From positions 1 to 64,000 of the forward strand of contig CACZFL010000007.1 of assembly GCA_902780525.1 (NCBI GenBank): a DNA stretch of 64,000 bases, written 5' to 3'. Below the pieces are notes generated by a model that was not told where the DNA came from, ran no database searches, and saw only the letters and a program-made list of their open reading frames with translations. The translations under genes were made by a program, and so were the position numbers. This stretch comes from an uncultured bacterium. GTDB lineage: Bacteria > Cyanobacteriota > Vampirovibrionia > Gastranaerophilales > Gastranaerophilaceae. This document shows positions 52,725 to 62,548 of the stretch, one piece after another (position 1 is the first letter of the stretch; every line of letters begins with the position of its first letter).

Positions 52725-53144
52725 TCATCTATTACCTGTATTATTTTTAATAATGTCTGAAATATACGGGATATAGCTGTATTGACCTAAAAATGAGGTT
52801 ATTGCAAGATATAATATCACCATTGATGTAAATATCTGCATGAGTGACATTCCCCAGAATATCGGAAGCGGATTGAAAACAACACCGTTAAAGAATAAAA
52901 ACATCGAATTTATTAATGGAATTTTTACCAAAATGATAAAAATAAGCTTGTAAAGTTCGATAAACAGGAAATATCCGATAGATATAAAAATTGATTGCAT
53001 AATATGATACATTAAGAATTGCTTTATGCCCTTCTTAAGAATAGCTGCTAAAATCATCCACAAAAAACCTGCCATACCTGCTGTAAGATATGATGCAGAC
53101 GAGATTATTCTTTCCATCAATGTAATATTATTAAACGGCCTCAA
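52725..53144 (-). CDS. Tic20-like membrane protein
   Basis: The 139-residue protein has four membrane helices. The segment FLMYHIMQSIFISIGYFL after the first helix resembles the conserved FxxxxMQxxxL region of the Tic20/Ycf60 family. In plastids Tic20 is part of the inner-envelope protein import channel, and in bacteria its role is unclear. The similarity is by eye and moderate. TTG start at 53144 with AAGGAG 6 nt upstream, inside the end of the TPR gene; ATG 53117 is the alternative. Confidence 0.5.
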   Translation of the reverse strand: MRPFNNITLMERIISSASYLTAGMAGFLWMILAAILKKGIKQFLMYHIMQSIFISIGYFLFIELYKLIFIILVKIPLINSMFLFFNGVVFNPLPIFWGMSLMQIFTSMVILYLAITSFLGQYSYIPYISDIIKNNTGNR

Positions 53145-54201
53145 GTAAATCTCCTTTTCTTGTATCAGTTATATAATCTTCAAGTACCTGAATAAATACC
53201 AGTTTATATTCATCGTTTTCAGGTCTGAGATTAGATGCAGCTCTGTATGATTTAATTGCACGTTCAACTTCATTATTCATATAGAATACGTTTGCAATAA
53301 GTACATAAATGCTCGGATCAAGTTTATTTATTTTAAGTGCAAGTTTATACTGTTCTTCAGCATCTTCATACCTTTTAATATTAGAATAAAGGTTACCTAA
53401 CAGAATATACGCATTAGCCTCTTCTTTATTGAGTTCAATGGCTTTTTTGTATAGTTCAATCGCTTCATCATAATCTTTAAAATCTGATTTTGCTATTGCA
53501 TAACAAATGTATGCTTTATAGTTATCGCCTTTTAAATTTATTGCTTTATCAAAGTATTCATAGCATTTATCTTTTTCTTTGCAAACTGAAAGAGTATTAG
53601 CAATACAAAGTGCTACAGTTTTATTTTCAGGAGCAAGCTCAAATACCCTATAATAGTACTCTAATGCTGATTTATAATCAAAAAGTTTAAAGCAAACATT
53701 ACCTAAATCAATAAGAGCAGTGAGGTTATTATTATCTAATGATAAAGATTTTTCATAATAAGCTTTTGCTTCAACATAATCTTCAAAATCGTGATACAAC
53801 AGAGCAATAGCATTGTAAATTTCCGGATCATCTGAGTTAAAGTCAAGAGTTCTGTTATAAAAATGTAATGCTTTTGAAAAATTCTTAAGCTCGGCATAAG
53901 TATTGGCAATATTATAATATACCAAATAATTACTTGGATTTATAAGCATAGCCTGATTAAAGTATTTGAGAGCCTTTTTATACTCTTTAGAATAAAACCA
54001 GATACTGCCAAGGTTTAACAATGTCTGAATATCCTTAGGGTCAATTTCCAAAAGACTTTCGTAAACAGATATAACCTTCTCATACTGGTTATCGAGTGCA
54101 TAATACTTAGCAAGTTCATGATAATGCTCAGTATTATTAGGCTCCATTGCCATTTTTAAAACAGTTTTTTCTATTGCTTTACTAATTTCTTTCTTATTCA
54201 T
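53131..54201 (-). CDS. tetratricopeptide-repeat protein
   Basis: This 356-residue cytoplasmic protein is built of about nine or ten TPR units in tandem (examples YEKVISVYESLLEIDPKDIQTLLNLGSIWF and YKKALKYFNQAMLINPSNYLVYYNIANTYA). It is a protein-interaction scaffold of unknown partner. The start is set at ATG 54201, 4 nt after the rsfS stop; ATG 54225 would overlap rsfS by 20 nt and is possible. It sits between rsfS and the Tic20-like gene in one operon. Confidence 0.85.
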   Translation of the reverse strand: MNKKEISKAIEKTVLKMAMEPNNTEHYHELAKYYALDNQYEKVISVYESLLEIDPKDIQTLLNLGSIWFYSKEYKKALKYFNQAMLINPSNYLVYYNIANTYAELKNFSKALHFYNRTLDFNSDDPEIYNAIALLYHDFEDYVEAKAYYEKSLSLDNNNLTALIDLGNVCFKLFDYKSALEYYYRVFELAPENKTVALCIANTLSVCKEKDKCYEYFDKAINLKGDNYKAYICYAIAKSDFKDYDEAIELYKKAIELNKEEANAYILLGNLYSNIKRYEDAEEQYKLALKINKLDPSIYVLIANVFYMNNEVERAIKSYRAASNLRPENDEYKLVFIQVLEDYITDTRKGDLLEAV

Positions 54202-54205
54202 AATC

Positions 54206-54610
54206 CTATCTTTCAATATTTTCATACTCTGAGTATTCCACAGATTCTTTTAACCAAGTTTCTTTAGGAATACTGTAAGCGTTGTTCCAAAACTTTTCTA
54301 TTGCGTATGTTGCACGCTCTTCGTCTTTTAATATGTGGACAACAACATCACCATAATCAATTAAATTCCACATATTTTTTAAATCATTTTCTTTACCTAA
54401 CGGCAATCTAGAAAAAGTATTTTTTATTTTTTCTGATAAATTTTCTGTTAATGCTTTAACCTGTGTACTGGTTTGAGCAGAACAAATAACAAAATAATCT
54501 GCAAATGATGACACATTGCTGATATTTAAAATTGAAATGTTACTCGCAATCTTTTCGTCCAATATTCTTGCAATTACACAAGCAAATTTATATGATGTTA
54601 GCTCAGTCAT
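54206..54610 (-). CDS. rsfS: ribosomal silencing factor RsfS
   Basis: RsfS binds ribosomal protein uL14 and blocks subunit joining when nutrients are scarce. The 134-residue protein has ISILNISNVSSFADYFVICSAQTSTQVKALTENL and the conserved WNLIDYGDVVVHILKDEERATYAIEKFW. Length is slightly above usual because of a C-terminal tail. AAGGA lies 6 nt before the ATG. It follows rpiB by 8 nt. Confidence 0.93.
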   Translation of the reverse strand: MTELTSYKFACVIARILDEKIASNISILNISNVSSFADYFVICSAQTSTQVKALTENLSEKIKNTFSRLPLGKENDLKNMWNLIDYGDVVVHILKDEERATYAIEKFWNNAYSIPKETWLKESVEYSEYENIER

Positions 54611-54618
54611 TTTTGTCC

Positions 54619-55044
54619 TTATATCATGTCAATTCTTTTTTGATGTCTTCCGCCTTCGAAACCGGTATTTAACCAAGTGTCAACGATATCAAGTGCCAAA
54701 CCTTGACCGATTACACGTTCACCCAAGCACAATATATTTGAGTTATTATGCATACGTGTCATCCTTGCGGAAAACGTATCTGAACAAAGAGCAGCTCTAA
54801 TCCCATTAATTTTATTAGCAGCTATAGACATTCCTATCCCGGTTCCGCAAACAAGAATACCACACATTTGAGCATTGGTGCTTACTGCATTAGCAACTTT
54901 TTGGGCGTAAACCGGATAATCACACGAATCTGTGTTATAGCAGCCATAGTCTTCAATATCATAACCCAGTTCGCTTAGATGATTATAAATAGTGGTTTTT
55001 AAATTAAACCCGCCATGGTCTGATGCTATGATTATTTTTTGCAT
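54619..55044 (-). CDS. rpiB: ribose 5-phosphate isomerase B
   Basis: RpiB interconverts ribose 5-phosphate and ribulose 5-phosphate. The 141-residue protein has IIIASDHGGF at the N-terminus, catalytic Cys66 in GILVCGTGIGMSIAANK, and ARMTRMHNNSNILCLGER. The start at 55044 follows GGGAAAG; an in-frame upstream codon (55077) would add 11 residues before the conserved fold. First gene of the operon rpiB-rsfS-TPR-Tic20-like. Confidence 0.95.
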   Translation of the reverse strand: MQKIIIASDHGGFNLKTTIYNHLSELGYDIEDYGCYNTDSCDYPVYAQKVANAVSTNAQMCGILVCGTGIGMSIAANKINGIRAALCSDTFSARMTRMHNNSNILCLGERVIGQGLALDIVDTWLNTGFEGGRHQKRIDMI

Positions 55045-55126
55045 AAAGCTTTCCCTTGTACTAATAAATTGTAACATTTTTGAAACATTTTAGCAATAAT
55101 TTTAATATTTAAATTTTAATTAAAAT

Positions 55127-55888
55127 ATGAAGTGTAGTTTTAATACAGTAAACCTGGGTTTTAAATCATCAATAACTGACCGTGAAATTGATGACTTTAG
55201 AAACGCTCGTCAACACTTCAGCGATTGCTATATTATGACTACGTTAGAGACATTATCGCATACGGAAAACGGCAGAAAAATTTTAAAAAAACAAATTAAA
55301 CATGATGATTATAAACCTAATGTAATTAACTGTTATTTATATGCACCAGACGGATATAAAGAGATGTATTCAATCCCTACTAATGTTGCAGTAAAAGGAT
55401 ATGAAAAACTTTGTAATTTACAGGAAAATGCAATTATTAGAAGCATGGATATCTCCGTAGGTGAATACGAAAAACGTTATAAAGCAAAGCCCTGGATATG
55501 CAGGTTTACTGATGATTTTAAAACATACACTTTTGAAAACAGCCTGCCTTCTCATTTCATGAACATATTAACAGGCATAGAACCTAAAATTAACATTGCA
55601 GAAACAGACTTTAATGTCGATTTAAGTTCAAGAAAAGATGAGGTTATGGAATTGTTTAAACGCATGCAAAAAGACAAAGAGCACAGCCTGGTAATCGGAA
55701 CAGGTCTAAAGATGCTTGATGGCAGAACTTGGCACGTTTATGTACTTGAAGATGTTGACTTAGATAATAACACTATAACAGTAAAAAATAAACGGGGTAA
55801 TATTACCAAAACAATGAATATTGATACTGCACTCAATACATTTAAGTTTATAGTAGGATATTTTAATAAGGATCTGGAAGAAAAATAA
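55127..55888 (+). CDS. second calpain-like cysteine protease, minimal form
   Basis: This 253-residue protein without a signal peptide has the calpain/papain-type residue order: Gln29 and Cys34 in RQHFSDCYIMTTLETLS, His203 in RTWHVYVLEDVD and Asn221 in ITVKNKRG. Spacing (169 and 18 residues) parallels the larger calpain-like protein at 18891-21074 (159 and 16). The surrounding sequence is diverged, with Tyr after Cys instead of Trp, so activity is uncertain. There is no ribosome-binding site, and TTTAAT lies 6 nt before the ATG. Its stop codon abuts the stop of the convergent GH13 gene with no spacer. Confidence 0.55.
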   Translation: MKCSFNTVNLGFKSSITDREIDDFRNARQHFSDCYIMTTLETLSHTENGRKILKKQIKHDDYKPNVINCYLYAPDGYKEMYSIPTNVAVKGYEKLCNLQENAIIRSMDISVGEYEKRYKAKPWICRFTDDFKTYTFENSLPSHFMNILTGIEPKINIAETDFNVDLSSRKDEVMELFKRMQKDKEHSLVIGTGLKMLDGRTWHVYVLEDVDLDNNTITVKNKRGNITKTMNIDTALNTFKFIVGYFNKDLEEK

Positions 55889-58168
55889 TTATAATTTGAC
55901 TGCTCTAAAGAATCGGAACTCAGCAGGATCTAATTTCCAAAAATGTAATGATTGTTCTTGTTTATCGAATTCCTCTTCAAAATACTCCGTTCCATTAAAT
56001 TTATATTCAGATACAAAAGCATAACCATCAGACAAACTTATTTCTTTATCAGTAACTTCTTTACCAATCCGACGCTCCATATCTAAAGGATTGCCATTTT
56101 CTTTTGGAAAATATTCTTGCGGAGACACATAATTAGCAGCCACAATAATAAAATTGTTTTCATCATTCGTTTGAATTTGCCATGAAACGAAACCGTCATC
56201 TTCCTGCTCTAGCACATGAGCTTCGCCATAACAAATAATGCTGTTATTTTTTGCAAATCTGTCTATTGCATCAAACCTGGCATAAAAATCAATATCATCA
56301 TTCCTTTTCATACAGACTTCATTGCAAATAGTTTCTTCTAATCCGCCCATACTAAATGATTCATCTCCATCAGCGTATAATATCGGCCGCGAAGCATAGT
56401 AGCCACCCGGTAAAAATTTTAATTTAAACCACTTAAACAACGCTCCCTGTTTACCTAATTGCGCAGGATACATGTTTATATACTTATACTCGCCGTCTTG
56501 ATTATTGTATATTTTTAAAACTGATACATGTGATGCCTCTTTTAATGTTCTGTTGTAATTACCAAGCAAAACATTATTTTTATCAATATTCCCAGGTATA
56601 TTGTAATATTGATATACTAAATCATTTCCGTATAATAAATCAAAATTCATATCTTGATGGTATTCTTTAATATAGTTCTGATTTAACATGTACTCTGCTA
56701 TAACTGCAAAATAGGATGAAATTGATTTAAGTTCATTATTTAGTTTAGAAAGAACTGCAGCCGGGATTCTGTAACTAATTGGAATTCCATCTTTAACAGA
56801 TAACTCATCAACTACGTGATTTACATGGTCAATTCGTATTCCGTCAAAATTGAATTCAAGCGTCAAATTTTTAACATAATTAATATAAAAATCAACTACC
56901 TCATTGTTATATTCTCCTGACTCAAGAAACACGAAGTAAAATGGTGATTGGCAGTCAAGATTAGCAAATTGCGTTACATCTTCATTAAGATAGTTATAGT
57001 GACGCATCACCGGATATAACGAATTTTTAGCCATTTTGTCAAAAACAGGGACTCCGCTTGAGTTCCAAGCACCCCCAGGTAAAGGCCATAAACCATTTTT
57101 AATCAGCTCAAGTTCAAGATTTTTTCTGTCATTTATTTCATTTTCAGTAATATTATCAAATTTTAATCCAATATGATTACTTATTATTTTTTTTACTTTG
57201 TTTTGAATTTTTAGCTGATTTGCGTGGTTCTGCATTGAAAATGATAAACTTTTCTTATATTTTATCAGCTCTTCATTATTATCAATCTCATTAACAATTT
57301 CTTTAATGTTATCAAGAATTGTATTGTAATTTTCACCGTTAAGGATTTTCTTATATATCTCAATCGCTGATTTTATCTCATCATTAGAGAATTTATTGAG
57401 TAAATCATCTGATAATATTTTCTTTCCGGAAGAATCAAAAACAGAATCAAGAGATAAAGATATTTTAGAAATCAGATATTTAACATCAAACCATCTTACA
57501 CAAAAAGGGTTTGCTAAAACAGTTTTAGAAAATCGTCCGGTTTGTGGTAATATGTCGTAAATCACGGGGTGTCCTGAAAGCTGAGCGGTATTAATAAACA
57601 TTTTTACCTGCTCATCTGCATTCAGCCCAGTTAGTGCCAAAATCGATTTATCTTCGAGATTTGGACTTACACAGCTAGCCTGCGGAATATACGCACAACC
57701 AAATCCCCTTGGGTGGAATGGAGTTAAGTATATAGTTGTATTAAAAATATTATTATCTTTATTTCCTGTAGGTAGAATAATAATTTGTCTTAACCAGTCA
57801 AAAAATGAAACATTATTTTGTCCGCTGTTACCATTTCCTAAGCCTGATAAATTAATCAGTTTTATATCATGTCCTTCTCTTTTAATCCAGTCTGAATTTT
57901 GAATATTATTTCTTTCTAATGGACTAATAATATCAGTTGTAAATTGCCCGTCAGAATACACACCTTCATTTTCCAGTTTTTTCTCAAGACAGAATAAAAC
58001 CTCAGTGTCAGAGAGTTCATACAATGCTTTTATATATGGGTAAGGCAAATATCCGTATTTAGCTATTAAATCTGACAGCATTTTTTGTTTAACAGGTAAA
58101 ATTTGTTCGTATGGATATTTATTTTTCAATACTTTATAAAATTCAACAATAGAAATAATATCTTTCAT
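55889..58168 (-). CDS. glycoside hydrolase family 13 (alpha-amylase-like) enzyme
   Basis: In this 759-residue cytoplasmic protein, the TIM-barrel signatures are TPFHPRGFGCAYIP (region I-like), FDGIRIDHVNH (region II with the nucleophile Asp) and FAVIAEYM (region III with the acid Glu). A large helical insertion lies at about residues 230-370, and a C-terminal beta domain at about 690-755. It probably acts on alpha-glucans such as glycogen or imported starch fragments; hydrolase and transferase activities cannot be told apart by eye. The start is ATG 58168 after GAGGG; an upstream TTG (58195) has no site. Confidence 0.75.
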   Translation of the reverse strand: MKDIISIVEFYKVLKNKYPYEQILPVKQKMLSDLIAKYGYLPYPYIKALYELSDTEVLFCLEKKLENEGVYSDGQFTTDIISPLERNNIQNSDWIKREGHDIKLINLSGLGNGNSGQNNVSFFDWLRQIIILPTGNKDNNIFNTTIYLTPFHPRGFGCAYIPQASCVSPNLEDKSILALTGLNADEQVKMFINTAQLSGHPVIYDILPQTGRFSKTVLANPFCVRWFDVKYLISKISLSLDSVFDSSGKKILSDDLLNKFSNDEIKSAIEIYKKILNGENYNTILDNIKEIVNEIDNNEELIKYKKSLSFSMQNHANQLKIQNKVKKIISNHIGLKFDNITENEINDRKNLELELIKNGLWPLPGGAWNSSGVPVFDKMAKNSLYPVMRHYNYLNEDVTQFANLDCQSPFYFVFLESGEYNNEVVDFYINYVKNLTLEFNFDGIRIDHVNHVVDELSVKDGIPISYRIPAAVLSKLNNELKSISSYFAVIAEYMLNQNYIKEYHQDMNFDLLYGNDLVYQYYNIPGNIDKNNVLLGNYNRTLKEASHVSVLKIYNNQDGEYKYINMYPAQLGKQGALFKWFKLKFLPGGYYASRPILYADGDESFSMGGLEETICNEVCMKRNDDIDFYARFDAIDRFAKNNSIICYGEAHVLEQEDDGFVSWQIQTNDENNFIIVAANYVSPQEYFPKENGNPLDMERRIGKEVTDKEISLSDGYAFVSEYKFNGTEYFEEEFDKQEQSLHFWKLDPAEFRFFRAVKL

Positions 58169-58250
58169 AAACCCTCGTAAGTAGTTAAACACCAAAAAGC
58201 ATAACTTAATATGTTATATTATACCAAAATCAAGTTTTATTTGTTTATAA

Positions 58251-61200
58251 TTAATTCTGATACATACAACCTGAGCCACTACCGCCTGAAAAAGCACCTG
58301 GATTCCAGCCGCACATAGAATCCCCAAGCATAGGGTCACCACCATGTCCACCAATACCTATAACACTACTTGCAATTGGACCCCAGAATCCTGAACTGTC
58401 AGCAATTGGACTATAAAAACCATCAGGACAATATCCTCCGTTACTTGGACGACTTGGAGTGCTACTTGCTGAAGGTCCGCTTCCGGATGATGAGCTTCTT
58501 ACTTGATTATTAGTAGAACTGTTAGTTTTCTTTGTTTCTTGGCCGTATGTTGTATCATATTTGCCTTCTTGTGCATTTTTGTACCATTCGCTATAATTTC
58601 CCTTTTTCACTGAATCCAAGAAGCTTGCAGCAACGGATTGTGCTTCATCACCTGTAAATGACCAGGCAAGTCCGTTATTAATACAAAAATCTGCAACTTT
58701 ATTATTATCTATTTGATTACCGTTATAGAAATCTGCCGGAACTAAGTGTACAAGATTTTTGCCATTTATATCTCTGATGTCTGCAGATTCAACTTCACCT
58801 TTATCATTATAGTTAAATACAGTACCCTCGGCATCAGTTTGGGTATGTGATAAAAATTTACCGTCATAATTTTGTATATACTCTTCAACAAGTCCATCAG
58901 GATATACCGTTTTCGATGTAATCTTTCCATTCTTTTCAAATTTAATGTAAGTTGAACCATCATCATTTTTTGTCATATAATTATTATTTTTATAGCGTCT
59001 TTCCTGAGCTTTCGAACCATGACGAATCTTTCCGCTGTTATCAATCCATGTAGTAAATTCACTCATATTTCCCATGAATGCATTGTATGATTGATATTTA
59101 CCCTGGCTTACCATTCTTGCATACTCATCTCTGGAACCTTCGTGCAATTTTCCGTCACTGCCATACCATTTCATTCCATCTTTTATAACATTTTTATTTT
59201 CATCATAGTAATATATTCTGCCGTCTTTATACCAGTCAGTTGTACCTGATACTTCAGCATCACCGTTTACATATTTATACTCTATTATATGTTGATTACC
59301 TTTATCATCAGTTTGAATTTTTTCTGTAAGTTGATTATCTGTATTATAAGTATCAGTTATTTTCTGTCCGTCAGAGTTTTGATATGTATGCTGATACCCG
59401 GTTATATTGCCATTTTCATCTTTAATATTTGTATAACCGTATTGGTTTTCACCATCAACAAAATCACCGTGATTTTTAATTGCATAATAAGCTGCAGCTG
59501 AAAAATCAAGACCTCTCTTTACAGCATCATTATAATCTTCCTGTGAATCAAAATGAAGCTTTTGCCATTCAGAATTTTCAGCATTAGTATTTGAATTTAC
59601 TTTAATTGGATTTATATTTAAATCTGGTTTTATAAATATATTATCATTAGGAAGCTCAATAAATGTATCCTCTTCAGATTCCACATCATCATCAGTAATA
59701 ATAATTTGAGGAACATCAACTATTTCATGTTCTACATCACCGTTATTATCTCCGAAATTTGTTGCATCTTCCGTTGGAATATCAGCTTCTTTAGGTGAAT
59801 TATATCTTTTTACAGTTTCATTACCTTTTGTATCATATGTTGTAACTATAGTTTCACCATTTTTTGTTTCTATTAAAGTTCGACTTATAAGTTTACCATT
59901 TTTATCATAAGAATATTCATTTCTGTATAATTCATTTCCTTTATTATCCTTAATAATTTCCTGAGTTAAAAGCTCATTTCCATTAGAATCTTCTTCAAAC
60001 TGCTGTTTAACAAGATTTCCGTCAGATTTAAATTCTTTTTCAACAGAATATGATTTATAATTTATATCATTAGAACTATAATTAATTATTGTTGTCGTTT
60101 TATCTATAACTTCATCATTAGAATTATAATTAATTTCCTCAATGGTGTCAGAATCGTTACCTTCACCATATGTATAATATGTTTCGCTTACTATTTTGCC
60201 TTGATTATCAGTTGTTTGTGAATATGTTTCTTCGTCATTCTTATATGTTGTTGCGGTTGTAGTGTCATCATTATTATTATTCTGAACTACGGTTTTTGTA
60301 GTTGGTTTATCCCAGTTATTATCTTCATAGAGATATCTTGTCTTTGTGCCTTCATTTGCGTCTTCTTCGTACACTACTCTGCTGTTATTTGGATTATTTA
60401 CATCGTTTTCGTATATCGTTTTATTTTCTATTGTTTTATTTTTATCTGAATAATCTATTGATATTATAGTAGATTTTCCTGATACTGTATCAACAATTGT
60501 TGTTTCTTCGTTGTAATTGTATATGCTGCCGTCAGAAAGTAGTGTAACTTCAATAGTTGTAATTGATTTGTCAGGGTTTTCGACTGTAAATGTAACATTT
60601 CTTGCCCCTTCATTAAATACTTTATTATCAACATCAATGACAGATCCTTTTCCGGGGTAAAATCCTGCAACAATTTCAGCAACTTTGGGATCAGTACTGA
60701 GAATACTTGTTGCATTATTTGAGGCAAAATCCATTACAGCAGGTTCTGCGTCAGGTGACGATACAGGCGAGAATGCATTTAATGATGCCATGTCTCTTGA
60801 ATTATCTGAAATAATGTTATTTATCCAAGACTGTAATTCTTCATCAGTTGCTAAGTCATCGAATTTCTGAATATCAGCTGTTATATCAGATAACCAATTA
60901 TATTTTAATGACGCAGTATCACTCATACCTTCGTCAATAAGGTTATTATATCCTTCAGCCAGCATATCAGTTAAATCCCGTTCAAGTTCACCATTCTCGT
61001 TCGGCTTATATACATCAACCCTGCCGTCTGAATACTCATCTATAACTTTTAGTACATTACCATTTGAGTCCTTTTCTACTGTATGTTTTCTTCCGTTTAA
61101 AAAGTCCTGAGTTGTAATAGTCCCGTCAGTTGTATTGTCTGTCCATACAAGACTTCTGTTATCACGTCTTGTAAAGTTACCAGTATAGCTATCCGTAACT

Positions 61201-62510
61201 GAATCAGCATCAGTATTTTTATTATTGGTTACAGCCGGCTTATTGTTATTTGTATTTAGATATCCGTTGTATGCATCATTCATTGCAGATTTTGGAATGC
61301 TGGGATTATTTTTTGCAAATTCTAAAAAAGACATTTTTTCACTAGACTCAACGGTAACTGAACTATTATTATTTGGTCTAAGCGGAACTGTTATATCTTC
61401 TTCGCCATTTCTCAGCAATGGGCTATCAAATGGTGTTGAACCAAAATTCATGTAATCAGGCTTGGTGCTGTCTTTTTCTGTATTTTGTGATTTATTGTCT
61501 TTTGATGTTTCCTCTGTCAGTATATTATTAAGGACAGCATCTCTAAGTTCTGGTTCGACAAGTGCATCTACCTGATCTTTCAATGATATAGCACCTTCGT
61601 CTGTTTTATTATCTGATTCTGTCTGAGTGGCAGACTGCAGCTGAGATGGAGTATTAACTGTATCTTGTGGATTGTCCTTTTTATCAATCTGAATGGTGTT
61701 TCCATCTGAATCGATGAATCTGCCTTTAACAATCTCACCTTTATTGTTTACTGTTATATTGGCTACTGACATTCCATTATCAAACTTCAATATGGTTGTA
61801 CATTCTTCACCGTTTATAACAGTTTTTTTAACCATTGCATTAACATCACCCGGATTTTTTCCTGATACGATTATTTCATCAGGGATTTTTACTTTGCCGG
61901 TATTTCCTGCGCCAAAAGTATAATTTTTACCGTCTATCTCTATGGTTACAGTATCTGTCTTTCCAAATAATTTTTGTGTATATAATCCGGGCGTATATAC
62001 ATTATTTTCATATGCATTTTGAGTTCCTGTTGTGTAGGAGTTACCGGTATTGTTAGTAGTAACGTCTTTTTTCTCTGTGCTTTTTTGCTCTTCTTTTGTT
62101 TGATTCCCAAATACAACTACATTATTTTTATTTATTGTTTTTATTTCAAATGTTTCGTTTTTTAAAATCTGTGCAGATAAATTTAAGTTATCAGTGTTAT
62201 TTGAGCTAACTGTACTTTCGGAATTTTTAGTTTCCTGAGTATGATTTGTGCTTTTTGATTGCACTGCCTGTGAAGTTTGAGCTTGTGTGTTATTATTTGA
62301 ATTAAAATATCCGTTATACGCATCGTGTATCGCAAATGAAGGAATTTCAGGATGTGCTTTCTTAAATTCCTCTAATGTCATTTTTTTCTCGGTAGTATTA
62401 CCAGTTCCGAGTTTGTTATTTATAACTTCATCTGCCTGTTCTTTTGATTGTTTACGGCCGGTTTGTCTCCCTAAATAACGGTTACTTCCGCTATCAAAAT
62501 GAATGGACAT
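58251..62510 (-). CDS. giant repeat protein, sigma-28 controlled
   Basis: The 1,419-residue protein has no signal peptide or membrane helix. A module of about 30 residues occurs twice: FKKAHPEIPSFAIHDAYNGY near residue 49 and FAKNNPSIPKSAMNDAYNGY near residue 400, each followed by an Asn run. Residues about 640-950 and 1050-1290 are many short beta repeats of YD/RHS or MORN type (YDENKNVIKDGMKWY, YDKNGKLISRTLIETK). The C-terminus is Ser/Gly/Pro-rich with a few Cys. GAGAGG precedes the ATG. The sigma-28 promoter suggests a late flagellar or flagellum-exported protein, such as an adhesin, toxin scaffold or filament accessory. Confidence 0.7.
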   Translation of the reverse strand: MSIHFDSGSNRYLGRQTGRKQSKEQADEVINNKLGTGNTTEKKMTLEEFKKAHPEIPSFAIHDAYNGYFNSNNNTQAQTSQAVQSKSTNHTQETKNSESTVSSNNTDNLNLSAQILKNETFEIKTINKNNVVVFGNQTKEEQKSTEKKDVTTNNTGNSYTTGTQNAYENNVYTPGLYTQKLFGKTDTVTIEIDGKNYTFGAGNTGKVKIPDEIIVSGKNPGDVNAMVKKTVINGEECTTILKFDNGMSVANITVNNKGEIVKGRFIDSDGNTIQIDKKDNPQDTVNTPSQLQSATQTESDNKTDEGAISLKDQVDALVEPELRDAVLNNILTEETSKDNKSQNTEKDSTKPDYMNFGSTPFDSPLLRNGEEDITVPLRPNNNSSVTVESSEKMSFLEFAKNNPSIPKSAMNDAYNGYLNTNNNKPAVTNNKNTDADSVTDSYTGNFTRRDNRSLVWTDNTTDGTITTQDFLNGRKHTVEKDSNGNVLKVIDEYSDGRVDVYKPNENGELERDLTDMLAEGYNNLIDEGMSDTASLKYNWLSDITADIQKFDDLATDEELQSWINNIISDNSRDMASLNAFSPVSSPDAEPAVMDFASNNATSILSTDPKVAEIVAGFYPGKGSVIDVDNKVFNEGARNVTFTVENPDKSITTIEVTLLSDGSIYNYNEETTIVDTVSGKSTIISIDYSDKNKTIENKTIYENDVNNPNNSRVVYEEDANEGTKTRYLYEDNNWDKPTTKTVVQNNNNDDTTTATTYKNDEETYSQTTDNQGKIVSETYYTYGEGNDSDTIEEINYNSNDEVIDKTTTIINYSSNDINYKSYSVEKEFKSDGNLVKQQFEEDSNGNELLTQEIIKDNKGNELYRNEYSYDKNGKLISRTLIETKNGETIVTTYDTKGNETVKRYNSPKEADIPTEDATNFGDNNGDVEHEIVDVPQIIITDDDVESEEDTFIELPNDNIFIKPDLNINPIKVNSNTNAENSEWQKLHFDSQEDYNDAVKRGLDFSAAAYYAIKNHGDFVDGENQYGYTNIKDENGNITGYQHTYQNSDGQKITDTYNTDNQLTEKIQTDDKGNQHIIEYKYVNGDAEVSGTTDWYKDGRIYYYDENKNVIKDGMKWYGSDGKLHEGSRDEYARMVSQGKYQSYNAFMGNMSEFTTWIDNSGKIRHGSKAQERRYKNNNYMTKNDDGSTYIKFEKNGKITSKTVYPDGLVEEYIQNYDGKFLSHTQTDAEGTVFNYNDKGEVESADIRDINGKNLVHLVPADFYNGNQIDNNKVADFCINNGLAWSFTGDEAQSVAASFLDSVKKGNYSEWYKNAQEGKYDTTYGQETKKTNSSTNNQVRSSSSGSGPSASSTPSRPSNGGYCPDGFYSPIADSSGFWGPIASSVIGIGGHGGDPMLGDSMCGWNPGAFSGGSGSGCMYQN

Positions 62511-62548
62511 GCATTATACCTCTCACTATCTATATACTAATATTAGGT

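Noticed and set aside
56384-56395. ATATCGGCC on the minus strand in the GH13 gene as a sigma-28 -10 box
   Set aside because: No matching -35 element at 15-16 nt and it lies deep inside a coding region.
58251-62510. Frequent open frames on the opposite strand of the giant repeat protein
   Set aside because: They are mirror readings of its Asp/Asn/Ser/Thr-rich codons, lack ribosome-binding sites and show no domain.
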